A stretch of DNA of 58,024 bases from Allobacillus saliphilus (GTDB lineage Bacteria > Bacillota > Bacilli > Bacillales > Alkalibacillaceae), in the NCBI RefSeq assembly GCF_018138385.1, contig NZ_JAGSIE010000026.1, positions 1 to 58,024 on the forward strand, in the 5' to 3' direction. The translations under genes were made by a program, and so were the position numbers. The notes beneath the pieces are model-generated. The model was not told the origin of the DNA, did not search any database, and saw only the letters and a list, made by a program, of their open reading frames with translations. How positions within the stretch are numbered: position 1 is the stretch's first letter; each line of letters opens with the position of its first letter. Below are positions 29,285 through 38,901 of this stretch, one piece after another.

Positions 29285-29926
29285 ATGGGTGCAACAATTG
29301 AAGGTAAAGCAAGAACGGATTTACGTATTTCTAATACAAAGAGTTTGAGAAGTGAAGGGCAAATTCCTGGAGTTCTATACGGAAAAGGGAAAGAGCCGGT
29401 TAATATTTCTGTAGATGGAATCGACTTGATTAAGAAAGTTCGTGACGAAGGTAGAAACGCTGTATTCTCTGTTAAATTGGATAACGGCAATGCATACGAC
29501 GCAATGTTGTATGATTATCAACAAGATGCAATCAAAGGTGAATTGACGCATGTTGATTTCTATATGGTGGACATGTCTCAAGAAGTAGACGTAGAAGTTT
29601 ACATTCGCCTTGAAGGAGAAGCAGTTGGTGAAAAAGACGGTGGTGTCAGACAGCAACCAATGCACGTCTTGAATATCCGTTCGACTCCAGGAAATATTCC
29701 TGAAGAGATTCTAATCGATATTTCTGAGCTTAACATTGGTGATGTCATCACTGTCGGTGACCTTAAAGGCGATAAAAACTACGAAATTATGGACGAAGAT
29801 GAAACGACCATCATTACAATTCTACCACCACAGCAAGAAGAAGTTGAAACAGAAGATAGTGGTGAAGAGCCAGCAGAACCAGAGTTGGTTAATGCGAAAG
29901 ATGATGAAGAAGAGGAAGAAAAATAA
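29285..29926 (+). CDS. ctc: General stress ribosomal protein Ctc (L25/TL5 family)
   Basis: Ctc binds 5S rRNA on the 50S subunit, in Bacillus mainly under stress. The 213-residue protein has the N-terminal L25 domain (about 1-92, LRSEGQIPGVLYGKGKEPVN) and the C-terminal TL5 extension (QEVDVEVYIRLEGEAVGEKDGG, ISELNIGDVITVGDL). It ends in a long acidic tail (EDSGEEPAEPE..DDEEEEEK), stronger than in B. subtilis. GGAGG lies before its ATG. An intrinsic terminator separates it from pth. Confidence 0.94.
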   Translation: MGATIEGKARTDLRISNTKSLRSEGQIPGVLYGKGKEPVNISVDGIDLIKKVRDEGRNAVFSVKLDNGNAYDAMLYDYQQDAIKGELTHVDFYMVDMSQEVDVEVYIRLEGEAVGEKDGGVRQQPMHVLNIRSTPGNIPEEILIDISELNIGDVITVGDLKGDKNYEIMDEDETTIITILPPQQEEVETEDSGEEPAEPELVNAKDDEEEEEK

Positions 29927-29947
29927 GTCCGTCTTCATAGCATGAAA

Positions 29948-29986
29948 TAAACAGATCGGAGCACGTTTGCGCTTCGATCTGTTTTC
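29948..29986 (+). terminator. Terminator after ctc
   Basis: AACAGATCG (29950-29958) pairs with CGATCTGTT (29975-29983), followed by TTTT, with a GC-rich inner loop. Confidence 0.8.
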
Positions 29987-30135
29987 ATGTTGTATTTTTT
30001 TGATTAGACCGGCATGACGCAATGCTTCTTAGGGTAAACTTTGATGAAATGCCGAGGGACTATTCGTTCCGTTGTTGGTGAGAATTACGCTGTCAAAATT
30101 GCTAGTCGATGGACAAAAAGGAGATAAGGAATGTC

Positions 30136-30693
30136 ATGAAATGTATTGTTGGTTTAGGGAACCCGGGCTTAAAATACAAACATACAAGACATAATATTGG
30201 ATTTGATGTAATTGATTACTTGGCGAAACAGAATGGTTGGAAGCTTAAAAAAGGAAAGTTTGAAGCCCACTATGCTGTTGAAAACTGGCAAGGGGAAAAG
30301 GTGCTCATACTGAAACCGCAAACCTTTATGAATCTATCTGGTCAATCTGTCAGACAGGCAATGGATTTTTACGATATTGAACCCGAAAACTTGCTCGTCG
30401 TCTACGATGACTTGGATCTTCCGACGGGGAAAATACGCCTCAGACATACAGGTGGGCATGGTGGTCATAATGGAATTAGGAATATCATCGAACATCTTGG
30501 GGTAAAGGAATTTAACCGTGTTCGTTTTGGAATTGGAAGACCTGAAACGAATATCGACATTGTCCATTACGTGCTCAGTAAATTTTCTAAAAAAGAAAAG
30601 GAAATCATTAACCCATCTATCATGAAAACGTATGATGCTTGTGAAGCGTGGATGGAAACTCCTTTTGCAGAAGTCATGAACAAGTTCAACTAG
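30136..30693 (+). CDS. pth: Peptidyl-tRNA hydrolase (SpoVC)
   Basis: Pth frees tRNA from peptidyl-tRNAs dropped by ribosomes. The 185-residue protein has KCIVGLGNPGLKYKHTRHNIGFDVID with catalytic H19, the FMNLSG motif and DDLDLPTGKIRLRHTGGHGGHNG. ATG 30136 is chosen since family members start M-K-x-I-V-G-L-G-N-P and AAGGA precedes it; an in-frame ATG at 30109 lies before the ribosome site. It is upstream of fin and mfd as in B. subtilis. Confidence 0.96.
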   Translation: MKCIVGLGNPGLKYKHTRHNIGFDVIDYLAKQNGWKLKKGKFEAHYAVENWQGEKVLILKPQTFMNLSGQSVRQAMDFYDIEPENLLVVYDDLDLPTGKIRLRHTGGHGGHNGIRNIIEHLGVKEFNRVRFGIGRPETNIDIVHYVLSKFSKKEKEIINPSIMKTYDACEAWMETPFAEVMNKFN

Positions 30694-30777
30694 AGGGGTT
30701 CGTTTAGCTAATCAAAAGAATAATATTGTTCCTTCTTGGAAAAGCTAGTCACTAGCTTATGTTAAGGAGGGACATTG

Positions 30778-31005
30778 ATGGCAATTAAGATGACATGTCG
30801 GCATTGTGGCGAATCTATGGGTGAGTTGAACGAGCACCCGCGTGTAATGGATTTATTGAATCAAGAGTTATCAGCTGAGGAATCGAATCATATGATGAAA
30901 GAAAATCAGCAAGGTGATTTGATGTTACGATTAGTTTGCGAAACTTGCGAAGATACGCTCTCGCATAATCCAAGTTTATTTGAAAATGATAATTTTATTC
31001 ACTAA
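30778..31005 (+). CDS. fin: Anti-sigma-F factor Fin (YabK)
   Basis: Fin is a forespore protein that binds core RNA polymerase region sites used by sigma-F and helps the switch to sigma-G. The 75-residue product has two CxxC zinc pairs (CRHCGE near residue 8 and CETCED near residue 57), with RVMDLLNQELSAEE between. AAGGAGG precedes ATG 30778. It is placed between pth and mfd, which is diagnostic. A forespore promoter is expected upstream but I could not assign one with proper spacing. Confidence 0.93.
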   Translation: MAIKMTCRHCGESMGELNEHPRVMDLLNQELSAEESNHMMKENQQGDLMLRLVCETCEDTLSHNPSLFENDNFIH

Positions 31006-31082
31006 GTAGCTTTGGTATTCGCCAAGGCATTTTTCCGTGTAAACAATCCGCATAGGAACGTATCAATCTAGGGGGAGAGCAG

Positions 31083-34000
31083 ATGAAAGGTTTAAAAGAT
31101 TATTTAAGCTTACAAAACGATTTTGTACATATTATCAATGGGATTAAGGGTGAAATGCAGGAACAGCTTGTTTCTGGATTAACAAACTCATTACGCAACT
31201 TCTTAATGGTTATGTCCCATGAGTCGACGAATCGGCCGGTAGTCGTCGTCACACATCAATTGAGTCAAGCGCAACAGTTATACGAAGATCTGCTAGGGTT
31301 GATGGAAAATCCAGATCAATTGTATTTATATCCTATCAATGAAATGCTGCCCGCTGAGATTATGACTGCCTCCCCTGAGTTGAAATCGCAGCGGATTGAG
31401 GCGAAAAATCGTTGGCAGGAGAACGAAAACGGGATTTTCATCGTTCCTATTGCGGGGTTGAAGCGACTCATGCCGCCAAAAGAAATGGCAGGTGACTTGT
31501 CTCTTACCATCGAAACAGGAAAAGAGTATTCATTAGACGATACGATGGCGCGTCTCGTAACGATGGGTTATAAAGTGTCGGATATGGTATCTGCTCCAGG
31601 AGAAGCAAGTAAGCGCGGAGGTATTATTGATATCTATCCTTTGACAAACGTTTACCCTATACGGGTTGAATGGTTCGATGACGAAGTTGAGTCGATACGG
31701 TATTTCGATGTTGGTTCGCAACGTTCAATCGAAGAGTTGGATCAAATTGAAATCACGGCGACGGAAGAGTGGATTTTTTCGGAAGAACAAATGAAAAAAG
31801 CAGGCGAAAAGCTAGAAAAGCTTTTACAAAAGTCATTGAAAAACATTCATTCCGACCAAGAGAAGCAGCAATTGAATGAGCAGTTATCTCATGATATAGA
31901 GCGGTTAAAAGAAGGACAGCCGTTTGATGGAATCTATCAGTATTTATCATTGCTCTACGAGGATGTTCATAGTTTAGTAGATTATTTTCCGAAGAACAGC
32001 TTGTTTATATTCGATGAAATGAGCCGAATCACGGAGGTTGCGGAACGATTAGACCGTGAAGAAGCTACTTGGCACACAGATCTGCTCGATCAACGGATGA
32101 TTGTAGAAGATTTAACATTTTCGTTTACATGGGACGAAGTGTTCGAGAAGATTGACCATCAACGCATTTATCTTTCGTTGTTTTTACGACATATACCGAA
32201 CACGAAGCCCGATAACTTAGTGAATATTTCCAGTCGCCAAATGCAGCAGTTCCACGGTCAGATGAATCTGTTGAAAAGTGAGATGGAACGTTGGAGTAAG
32301 GCTGGGTTTTCAGTAGTCATTTATGCGGTGGACGAAGAGCGAGTCGACCGTGTTCTTCGCGTGCTTGATGATTACGACATTGCTGCGAGAAAAGGCGTCC
32401 GCCCAATTAGTGTTCCAATGGAAGAGCCTGTTGTCTTGCAAGGCGACTTGAACGAAGGCTTTGAGATGCCTGCGTACAAGCTAGCTGTCTTAACGGAAGA
32501 AGAACTATTTAAAAAGAAAAAACCGAAAAAACGTAGACGCCAAAAAATCTCCAATGCGGAGCGAATTAAAAGCTATCAAGAATTAAATAAAGGCGATTAC
32601 ATCGTTCACACGAGTCACGGGATCGGAAAGTACCTTGGCATTGAAACGCTGGAGGTCAACGGACTTCATAAAGATTATATGGTCGTGCGGTATTCAGGGA
32701 ATGATAAGCTCTTTGTTCCACCTGATCAAATCGATCAAGTTCAGAAATATGTCGCTTCAGAAGGTAAAGAGCCAAAGTTATATCGACTTGGGGGAAGCGA
32801 GTGGAAGAAGGTCAAGTCACGGGTTAAATCCTCCGTTGAAGATATTGCTGACGATTTAATCAAGCTTTATGCTGAGCGTGAATCGGCTCGGGGTCATCAG
32901 TACGGTCCAGATACGGAAATGCAGAAAGACTTTGAAATGGCTTTCCCGTATCAAGAAACGGAAGATCAGCTTCGTTGTATCGAAGAGATTAAGACGGACA
33001 TGGAAAAACCGCAACCGATGGATCGCCTACTATGTGGGGATGTTGGTTACGGGAAGACAGAAGTTGCTATCCGGGCAGTTTTTAAAGCGATTGTGGAAGG
33101 AAAGCAAGCAGCTGTGTTGGTTCCGACGACTATATTGGCACAGCAGCATTTCGATACATTTCAAGAACGTTTTCAAGAATTCGGCGTAAATGTCGGGTTG
33201 CTTAGTCGCTTTAGAACACCGAAGCAACAAAAAGAAACAATCGATCAGCTCCGAAAAGGGTTGATTGATGTCGTTATCGGAACGCATCGTGTTTTATCTA
33301 AAGATGTTGTCTTTAAAGATCTTGGTCTATTAATTGTCGATGAAGAACAACGCTTCGGCGTGAAGCACAAAGAGCGAATTAAACAACTGAAATCGAATGT
33401 TGATGTATTAACGTTGACAGCGACACCCATTCCAAGAACATTACACATGTCGATGGTTGGCGTCCGAGATCTTTCTGTCATTGAAACGCCACCGGAAAAT
33501 CGTTTTCCAATTCAAACCTATGTCGTGGAATATAATCCACTACTCATTCGTGATGCCATTGAGCGTGAATTGGCAAGAGGCGGCCAAGTGTTTTTCCTAT
33601 ATAATCGAGTCGATATGATCGATCGGGTCGCCGCGCAAATTAATGAACTCGTTGAGGATGCGCGCGTGGTCTATGCTCATGGTCAAATGAACGAACGACA
33701 GTTGGAAAATATCATGTTGGAGTTTTTAGAAGGAGAAGCGGATGTGCTAGTCAGTACAACCATTATTGAAACGGGTGTGGATATACCGAATGTGAATACG
33801 TTAATTGTAAATGATGCGGATAAAATGGGCTTAAGCCAGCTTTATCAAATCCGTGGACGCGTCGGCCGTTCGAACCGATTAGCTTATGCTTATTTTACCT
33901 ATCAACAAAATAAAGTGTTGTCTGAAATCGCTGAAAAACGACTGGAAGCGATCAAAGAATTTACCGAACTTGGTAGTGGATTTAAAATTGCTATGCGTGA

Positions 34001-34622
34001 CTTATCCATTCGCGGTGCCGGAAACCTTTTAGGAACGGAGCAACATGGCTTTATTGATTCCGTCGGGTTCGATTTATACTCACAAATGTTGAATGATGCA
34101 GTTCGAGCGAAACAACAAGGGATTACTTATGAAGAAGCAAAACCATTTGAAGTTGAAATCGGTCTTGATCTAGACGCTTATATTCCTGAATCTTATATTC
34201 AAGATGAAGGCCAAAAAATTCAAATGTACAAACGGATTCAAGCGTTGGAGTCAATTCAAGAAACGTACGATTTGAACGAGGAATTGTTAGATCGCTTCGG
34301 TGAGTATCCAGATGAAGTTGGAAACTTACTGCAAATTTCAAGAATACGTTTATATGGAAAAGAGAACAAAATTGAATCGATTCATGAGTCAAAACAAAAA
34401 ATTGAATGTCTTATGGAAGCTGAACAAAGCCAACAAATCGATGGCGCAAAGCTATTTGAATTGGCCAACGAATATGGACGAATGATCCAACTCGGTACAG
34501 AAGGCCGACAGTTGAAAATTGTGTTCCAGTTCTCCAGACATAATAAAGCAATTCGTCACGATCAGCTTGAAGATTTCCTTTCTAAGCTTCATCAGGCAAA
34601 AATTTCTTCAAACAATGAATAG
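31083..34622 (+). CDS. mfd: Transcription-repair coupling factor Mfd
   Basis: Mfd removes RNA polymerase stalled at lesions and recruits UvrAB. The 1179-residue protein has the N-terminal UvrB-homology region (about 1-350), the RNA polymerase-interacting Tudor-like domain (GDYIVHTSHGIGKYLGIETL, about 500-520), a RecG-like SF2 translocase with Walker A GDVGYGKT at 652-659 and DEEQ box (LIVDEEQRFG), helicase motifs TATPIPRTL and GRVGRSN, and a C-terminal TRCF domain. GGGGGAG lies before the ATG. It is complete. Confidence 0.97.
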   Translation: MKGLKDYLSLQNDFVHIINGIKGEMQEQLVSGLTNSLRNFLMVMSHESTNRPVVVVTHQLSQAQQLYEDLLGLMENPDQLYLYPINEMLPAEIMTASPELKSQRIEAKNRWQENENGIFIVPIAGLKRLMPPKEMAGDLSLTIETGKEYSLDDTMARLVTMGYKVSDMVSAPGEASKRGGIIDIYPLTNVYPIRVEWFDDEVESIRYFDVGSQRSIEELDQIEITATEEWIFSEEQMKKAGEKLEKLLQKSLKNIHSDQEKQQLNEQLSHDIERLKEGQPFDGIYQYLSLLYEDVHSLVDYFPKNSLFIFDEMSRITEVAERLDREEATWHTDLLDQRMIVEDLTFSFTWDEVFEKIDHQRIYLSLFLRHIPNTKPDNLVNISSRQMQQFHGQMNLLKSEMERWSKAGFSVVIYAVDEERVDRVLRVLDDYDIAARKGVRPISVPMEEPVVLQGDLNEGFEMPAYKLAVLTEEELFKKKKPKKRRRQKISNAERIKSYQELNKGDYIVHTSHGIGKYLGIETLEVNGLHKDYMVVRYSGNDKLFVPPDQIDQVQKYVASEGKEPKLYRLGGSEWKKVKSRVKSSVEDIADDLIKLYAERESARGHQYGPDTEMQKDFEMAFPYQETEDQLRCIEEIKTDMEKPQPMDRLLCGDVGYGKTEVAIRAVFKAIVEGKQAAVLVPTTILAQQHFDTFQERFQEFGVNVGLLSRFRTPKQQKETIDQLRKGLIDVVIGTHRVLSKDVVFKDLGLLIVDEEQRFGVKHKERIKQLKSNVDVLTLTATPIPRTLHMSMVGVRDLSVIETPPENRFPIQTYVVEYNPLLIRDAIERELARGGQVFFLYNRVDMIDRVAAQINELVEDARVVYAHGQMNERQLENIMLEFLEGEADVLVSTTIIETGVDIPNVNTLIVNDADKMGLSQLYQIRGRVGRSNRLAYAYFTYQQNKVLSEIAEKRLEAIKEFTELGSGFKIAMRDLSIRGAGNLLGTEQHGFIDSVGFDLYSQMLNDAVRAKQQGITYEEAKPFEVEIGLDLDAYIPESYIQDEGQKIQMYKRIQALESIQETYDLNEELLDRFGEYPDEVGNLLQISRIRLYGKENKIESIHESKQKIECLMEAEQSQQIDGAKLFELANEYGRMIQLGTEGRQLKIVFQFSRHNKAIRHDQLEDFLSKLHQAKISSNNE

Positions 34623-34729
34623 TTCATCGCCACTGATTTATACTAACAATTACTAGCAGGTGATTTAGCCAGGATCCTTTAGCAAGGCTTCACCCATGCA
34701 AGTACATCAAAGAAAGTGGGGATTCGAAG

Positions 34730-35263
34730 ATGAAAGCAACAGGAATTGTACGCCGTATTGATGATCTCGGACGAGTTGTTGTACCGAAAGAGATTAGGCG
34801 AACATTGAGAATTCGAGAAGGCGACCCTCTCGAGATTTTTGTTGCCCGAGAAGGGGAAGTTATTTTAAAAAAATACTCTCCGATTAATGAGCTTAGTGAA
34901 TTCGCTGATGAATATGTACAATCGCTTTTTGAAGCAGTTGGACAAAAAATACTCATCGCAGATCGGGATGAATTTATTGCTACAGCGGGCGTAAGTAAAA
35001 AAGAGTATTTGAACAAAAATATTGGACAACTAATCGAAAAAGCAATGGAAGATCGGGAAGCGGTTATAGAAAAGAACGAATACACATTGGAAATCGTCGA
35101 TGGCATTGAAGAGAAAGTAGCATCGTATTTAATTCAGCCGATCATCTCCAATGGTGACCCTGTCGGAAGTGTCGTCTTATTTTCGGATAAAGATTCTGTC
35201 ACCGATGTGGAGATCAAGCTTTGTCAAACAGCCGCCAGCTTCCTTGGCCGTCAAATGGAATAG
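34730..35263 (+). CDS. spoVT: Stage V sporulation regulator SpoVT
   Basis: SpoVT is a forespore regulator that tunes sigma-G-dependent genes. The 177-residue protein has an N-terminal AbrB-like DNA-binding domain (MKATGIVRRIDDLGRVVVPK...EGEVILKKYSPI, residues 1-49), paralogous to AbrB at 16 kb, and a C-terminal GAF-like domain (about 55-175) for an unknown ligand. GTGGGGA is upstream. It lies between mfd and yabM, as in B. subtilis, and has a clear terminator followed by a repeat array. Confidence 0.96.
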   Translation: MKATGIVRRIDDLGRVVVPKEIRRTLRIREGDPLEIFVAREGEVILKKYSPINELSEFADEYVQSLFEAVGQKILIADRDEFIATAGVSKKEYLNKNIGQLIEKAMEDREAVIEKNEYTLEIVDGIEEKVASYLIQPIISNGDPVGSVVLFSDKDSVTDVEIKLCQTAASFLGRQME

Positions 35264-35272
35264 ACTTCATGA

Positions 35273-35304
35273 AAGCCTGCTGGAAAGAGTCCGGTAGGCT
35301 TTTT
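35273..35304 (+). terminator. Terminator after spoVT
   Basis: AAGCCTGCTGGA (35273-35284) pairs with TCCGGTAGGCTT (35290-35301) with wobbles, then TTTT. The 21-bp array starts about 40 bp downstream. Confidence 0.8.
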
Positions 35305-35344
35305 GCATGCCTGAAACATGATCTCTTTAGGAACTGTGCTGACT

Positions 35345-35512
35345 GTTCAAAGCGTCGGGCTAACTGTTCAAATAACGTGCGTGACCGTTCAAAGCGGTGG
35401 GCTAAGCGTTCAAAAAATGCATATGACCGTTCAAAGGAATGAGCCGACCGTTCAAATCAGTATGCTATCCGTTCAAAGCATTGCGCTAACCATTCAAATA
35501 ACCGCGTAGGTA
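35345..35512. repeat. Tandem array of 21-bp units, eight copies (array 3)
   Basis: GTTCAA recurs exactly every 21 bp at 35345, 35366, 35387, 35408, 35429, 35450 and 35471, with ATTCAA at 35492. Around it GACCGTTCAAA (11 bases) is largely kept, while the following eight or nine bases differ in every copy. The unit is unrelated in sequence to array 2 but has the same period and the same constant/variable layout. It lies between the spoVT terminator and yabM. I treat it as non-coding; short open frames through it have no ribosome site. Confidence 0.93.
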
Positions 35513-35603
35513 CACATGACCACCAGCTAAAATACTCCAAACTATGATAAAGTTAAAGAAGACTCGTTTAAAAGATTGAATTATCGTTGGAAGTGAATTA
35601 TTT

Positions 35604-37106
35604 ATGAGTGATACAAATAAATGGGTGAAGGGCGCAATCATCCTTACGATCACGGGATTAATCAGTCGGTTTTTAGGCATGGTTTATCGTGTTCCTTTAC
35701 AAAATATTGCTGGAGACGAAGGGTTATATGTGTATCAGCAAATTTATCCTTTACTCTCATTGGCCATTATCCTATCGCTGTATGGTATTCCAAGTGCAGT
35801 CACACAGCAGTTTTCAGAAAACCAGACGTCACGGCAATTGTTTACCCGAATCTTTTATTTGCTGACAGGACTGGGGATTTTAGCATGGTTGGTCATTTAT
35901 TTATTTGCGCAAACTTGGGCAAACATGATAGGCGATATACAACTGACAGAACCGATTCGAATGAGCAGTTTTATGTTTTTGCTTCTCCCAATGATTTCAC
36001 TATTACGGGGCTATTTTCAAAGCTATGAAGAGACACATTTGGTCGGCATTTCACAAGTGGTCGAGCAATTTGTGCGCGTCATCTTGATTATTGGCACTAC
36101 ATTTTACGTCGTTTCAACGGATCGGTCACTGTATGAACTCGGGGCGCTTGCCGCATTGGCAACGATCATCGGCTCGTTTGTTGCAGTGATCTATTTAGGG
36201 ATTAAGTTTCTTCGGCGGAAGAACTCCGTGGAGGTACCGCCAAATAACATACCGTTTAGGCAAACAGCTAAATGGTTCTTTGCTGGTGTATTCATTTACA
36301 GTTTAACGTATGTTCTTCACTTGATTTTCCAAGCTGTCGACGTGATGACAATGATTCCACTTCTTCAGGAGTATGGATGGTCTTTTGAAGAATCTAAAGT
36401 ACAAAAGGGTATCTTTGATCGTGGTAATCCAATGATTCAATTAGGGTTAGTATTCGGTTCTTCCCTCGCATTTGCTTTAATTCCTAGTATACAATCAAAA
36501 CGAAAGCAGGGAGAAGCGGAGCAAGCGGTCCAAATGACTTTTCTTTTCTCTTTAGCGGCAGCGGCTGGGTTAATTGCGATTATGCCGTTTTTGAATCCGT
36601 TATTTTATTTGGATCAGCAAGGAACAACGGCTATTCAGTGGTTAATGCTTCTCGTTTTTTTATTGTCTTTAATTATTACATTTTCCGTTTTATTGCAAAG
36701 TATTGGTTATAAACAACAGCAATTTAAATGGATTGTATTCATGTTTGCGGTGAAAATCGCTTGTAACTTTTGGTTGATTCCAATCTATGGCATACTTGGC
36801 GCAAGCATCGCTTCAATCCTTTCAGCGGCAACGTTAGCCTTCATTTTTTATTGGATTTGGATGAAGCGATCAGGGATACATCTAGACTTGTTATTTTATA
36901 TGAAAGCAATCGTCACAATCGGGTTCATGTATGTCGTTGTTGTTTTCGTAGCACAGCTGTTTTCTATCGACGCCACACGGTTATTTTTAATTATACCAAC
37001 AATCGTATTAAGTCTTGTCGGTGTCATCGTCGTATTCATGATGACATGGGCAATGAAGCTTTTTCCTAAAGATTTTCTCCAAAACATACTGAAAAAAAGC
37101 AGGTGA
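35604..37106 (+). CDS. yabM: Polysaccharide/lipid flippase family protein YabM (SpoVB-like)
   Basis: A 500-residue polytopic membrane protein of the MVF/MOP exporter superfamily, related to SpoVB and other lipid II-type flippases. About 14 hydrophobic segments run through the sequence, starting with KGAIILTITGLISRFLGMVYR (residues about 9-29), the typical first helix. Its substrate is unknown. It overlaps the open frame of yabN and forms with yabN, rqcP, yabP, yabQ, divIC an unbroken gene string. The ribosome site is poor (GTTGGAAGTG), spacing long. Confidence 0.9.
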   Translation: MSDTNKWVKGAIILTITGLISRFLGMVYRVPLQNIAGDEGLYVYQQIYPLLSLAIILSLYGIPSAVTQQFSENQTSRQLFTRIFYLLTGLGILAWLVIYLFAQTWANMIGDIQLTEPIRMSSFMFLLLPMISLLRGYFQSYEETHLVGISQVVEQFVRVILIIGTTFYVVSTDRSLYELGALAALATIIGSFVAVIYLGIKFLRRKNSVEVPPNNIPFRQTAKWFFAGVFIYSLTYVLHLIFQAVDVMTMIPLLQEYGWSFEESKVQKGIFDRGNPMIQLGLVFGSSLAFALIPSIQSKRKQGEAEQAVQMTFLFSLAAAAGLIAIMPFLNPLFYLDQQGTTAIQWLMLLVFLLSLIITFSVLLQSIGYKQQQFKWIVFMFAVKIACNFWLIPIYGILGASIASILSAATLAFIFYWIWMKRSGIHLDLLFYMKAIVTIGFMYVVVVFVAQLFSIDATRLFLIIPTIVLSLVGVIVVFMMTWAMKLFPKDFLQNILKKSR

Positions 37107-37111
37107 ACAGA

Positions 37112-38575
37112 ATGAGTCAAACGATTCACGTGATCGGTCTAGGGGCAGGAACGCTTGACCAATTACCTTTAGGGATATATCGGTTTTTAACAAACCTTGA
37201 AAAGGAAGTCTTTGTTCGAACGAATCAACACCCTGTCATTAAAGAGTTAGAAGAAGAGGGTGTGACGTTTAGAAGTTTTGATAACGTTTATGAAAAACAT
37301 GAACAATTTGAAGATGTATATCGCGACATCACGAAACAATTAGTCGAAGCTGCGCAACAGCAGGATCTTGTTTATGCATTGCCTGGACATCCATTTGTTG
37401 CAGAGCGAACGGTTCAATTACTATTAGAGCATGAAGACGATTATCTTCAAATCAAGTTTCACGGTGGACAAAGTTTTTTAGATCCACTCTTTAATGCATT
37501 GAAAATTGATCCAATCGAGGGCTTTCAATTATTAGACGGAACAGCATTAAAACGGTCTTCCATTCAATTTACGAATCACTTATTAATTGCACAAGTGTAT
37601 GATTCATTTGTCGCTTCAGATATTAAGCTGACATTAATGGAAGATTTGCCGGAAGGTTATCCGGTGACAATCGTCGACGCTGCAGGAAGTAAAGATGAAA
37701 AGGTTACGACATTACCTTTATATGAGCTCGATCGTGAAGGAACTTTTAGTGATTTAACGACTTTATATGTTGCGCCACAATCCAGTGATGCATTAACACA
37801 TACGTTTGACCACTTAAGAGAAGTCATCGCAACACTCCGTGGACCAGACGGTTGTCCGTGGGATCGAAAACAGACGCACGAGTCGCTTCGTCCGTATTTG
37901 ATTGAAGAGGTTTACGAGGTGATTGACGCGATACAGGAAGAAGATGACGACCATATAGCAGAAGAACTTGGCGATGTGTTGCTTCAAGTCATGCTACATA
38001 GTCAAATTGGGGAAGACAATGGATTTTTCTCTGTTGACGATGTCATCCGTTCAATCACCGAAAAAATGATCGAACGACATCCACATGTATTCGGCGATGT
38101 CGAAGTTGATTCAGCAGATGAAGTTACGTCCAATTGGGAAGCAATCAAAAATAAAGGGAAAGCGAAAAAAGAGACTTTATTGGAAGGTATCTCAGAGGCG
38201 TTACCCCGTTTACTTTACGCTCAAGAAATGCAGAAAAAAGCATCTAAAGTCGGGTTTGACTGGGGCGATGCAACGCTTGCCTTTGAAAAAGTTGCAGAAG
38301 AAATAAAGGAATTACAAGAAGTAATCGAGAAAGAAGATACAAACGAAATTGAGCTAGAATTCGGCGATGTATTGTTTTCATTGGTGAATGTTGCACGGCT
38401 GCTTTCAATCGATCCGGAAATCGCGCTTCATCGAACGAGTCAAAAATTCAAAAATCGTTTTCAATACATTGAATCCGTCGCAAAAGGGAACGGGATTGAA
38501 CTGACAGACTTATCTTTAGAAGATATGGAAAACTATTGGAACCAAGCGAAAGTGTTACGAAAAGGAGAGGAATAA
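37112..38575 (+). CDS. yabN: YabN: tetrapyrrole methylase-like + MazG NTP pyrophosphohydrolase
   Basis: A 487-residue two-domain protein. The N-terminal half (about 1-220) has the SAM-dependent tetrapyrrole methylase fold (IHVIGLGAGTLDQLPLGIY, YALPGHPFVAERTV), of unknown substrate. The C-terminal half carries two MazG-type helical repeats (LRGPDGCPWDRKQTHESLRPYLIEE split by EELGDVLLQVMLHSQ; second EIELEFGDVLFSLVN) that bind magnesium and hydrolyse NTPs, thought to clear aberrant nucleotides. ATG 37112 follows AGGTGA, six bp after the yabM stop. Confidence 0.94.
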   Translation: MSQTIHVIGLGAGTLDQLPLGIYRFLTNLEKEVFVRTNQHPVIKELEEEGVTFRSFDNVYEKHEQFEDVYRDITKQLVEAAQQQDLVYALPGHPFVAERTVQLLLEHEDDYLQIKFHGGQSFLDPLFNALKIDPIEGFQLLDGTALKRSSIQFTNHLLIAQVYDSFVASDIKLTLMEDLPEGYPVTIVDAAGSKDEKVTTLPLYELDREGTFSDLTTLYVAPQSSDALTHTFDHLREVIATLRGPDGCPWDRKQTHESLRPYLIEEVYEVIDAIQEEDDDHIAEELGDVLLQVMLHSQIGEDNGFFSVDDVIRSITEKMIERHPHVFGDVEVDSADEVTSNWEAIKNKGKAKKETLLEGISEALPRLLYAQEMQKKASKVGFDWGDATLAFEKVAEEIKELQEVIEKEDTNEIELEFGDVLFSLVNVARLLSIDPEIALHRTSQKFKNRFQYIESVAKGNGIELTDLSLEDMENYWNQAKVLRKGEE

Positions 38576-38576
38576 C

Positions 38577-38843
38577 ATGCGTTTAGATAAATTTTTAAAG
38601 TTATCACGAATTATTAAAAGACGAACAGTCGCCAAAGAAATCGCCGGTAAAGGTAGAATTCAAGTGAACGGTCAACCAGCAAAGGCATCATCAAACCTTC
38701 AAGTAGGAGATGAGCTGACGATTCATTTTGCTCAAAAAAAATTAACGATTAAAATAGAAGATTTGCGGGAACAAGTCAACAAAGAACAGGCAGAAAATTT
38801 ATACTCTGTTATCAATGAAGAAAGAATTAACAGTGAAGAATAG
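38577..38843 (+). CDS. rqcP: RqcP (YabO), ribosome-associated quality control S4 protein
   Basis: RqcP binds the 50S subunit with RqcH and stabilises P-site tRNA during C-terminal alanine tailing of stalled chains. The 88-residue protein is an S4 RNA-binding domain (MRLDKFLKLSRIIKRRTVAKE...GRIQVNG, residues 1-38) with a short C-terminal extension. It is one bp from the yabN stop, with AAAGGAGAGG within yabN, so it is translationally linked. Confidence 0.95.
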   Translation: MRLDKFLKLSRIIKRRTVAKEIAGKGRIQVNGQPAKASSNLQVGDELTIHFAQKKLTIKIEDLREQVNKEQAENLYSVINEERINSEE

Positions 38844-38850
38844 ATTATAG

Positions 38851-38879
38851 GCATGTTTTATAGATTTCCCTCATATTTT
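38851..38879 (+). promoter_or_regulatory. Candidate sigma-E promoter of yabP-yabQ
   Basis: GCATGTT (38851-38857) and CATATTTT (38872-38879), spacer 14, resemble the sigma-E consensus (KMATATT / CATACAHT). They lie 22 bp before yabP, which is sigma-E-controlled in B. subtilis. Confidence 0.45.
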
Positions 38880-38901
38880 GTATTGATAGGAGGGAAAGGA
38901 C

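Noticed and set aside
30694-30777. Sigma-F promoter for fin
   Set aside because: GTTTA (30702) and AAGAATAATA (30716) resemble the hexamers but are only nine bases apart, too close for sigma-F.
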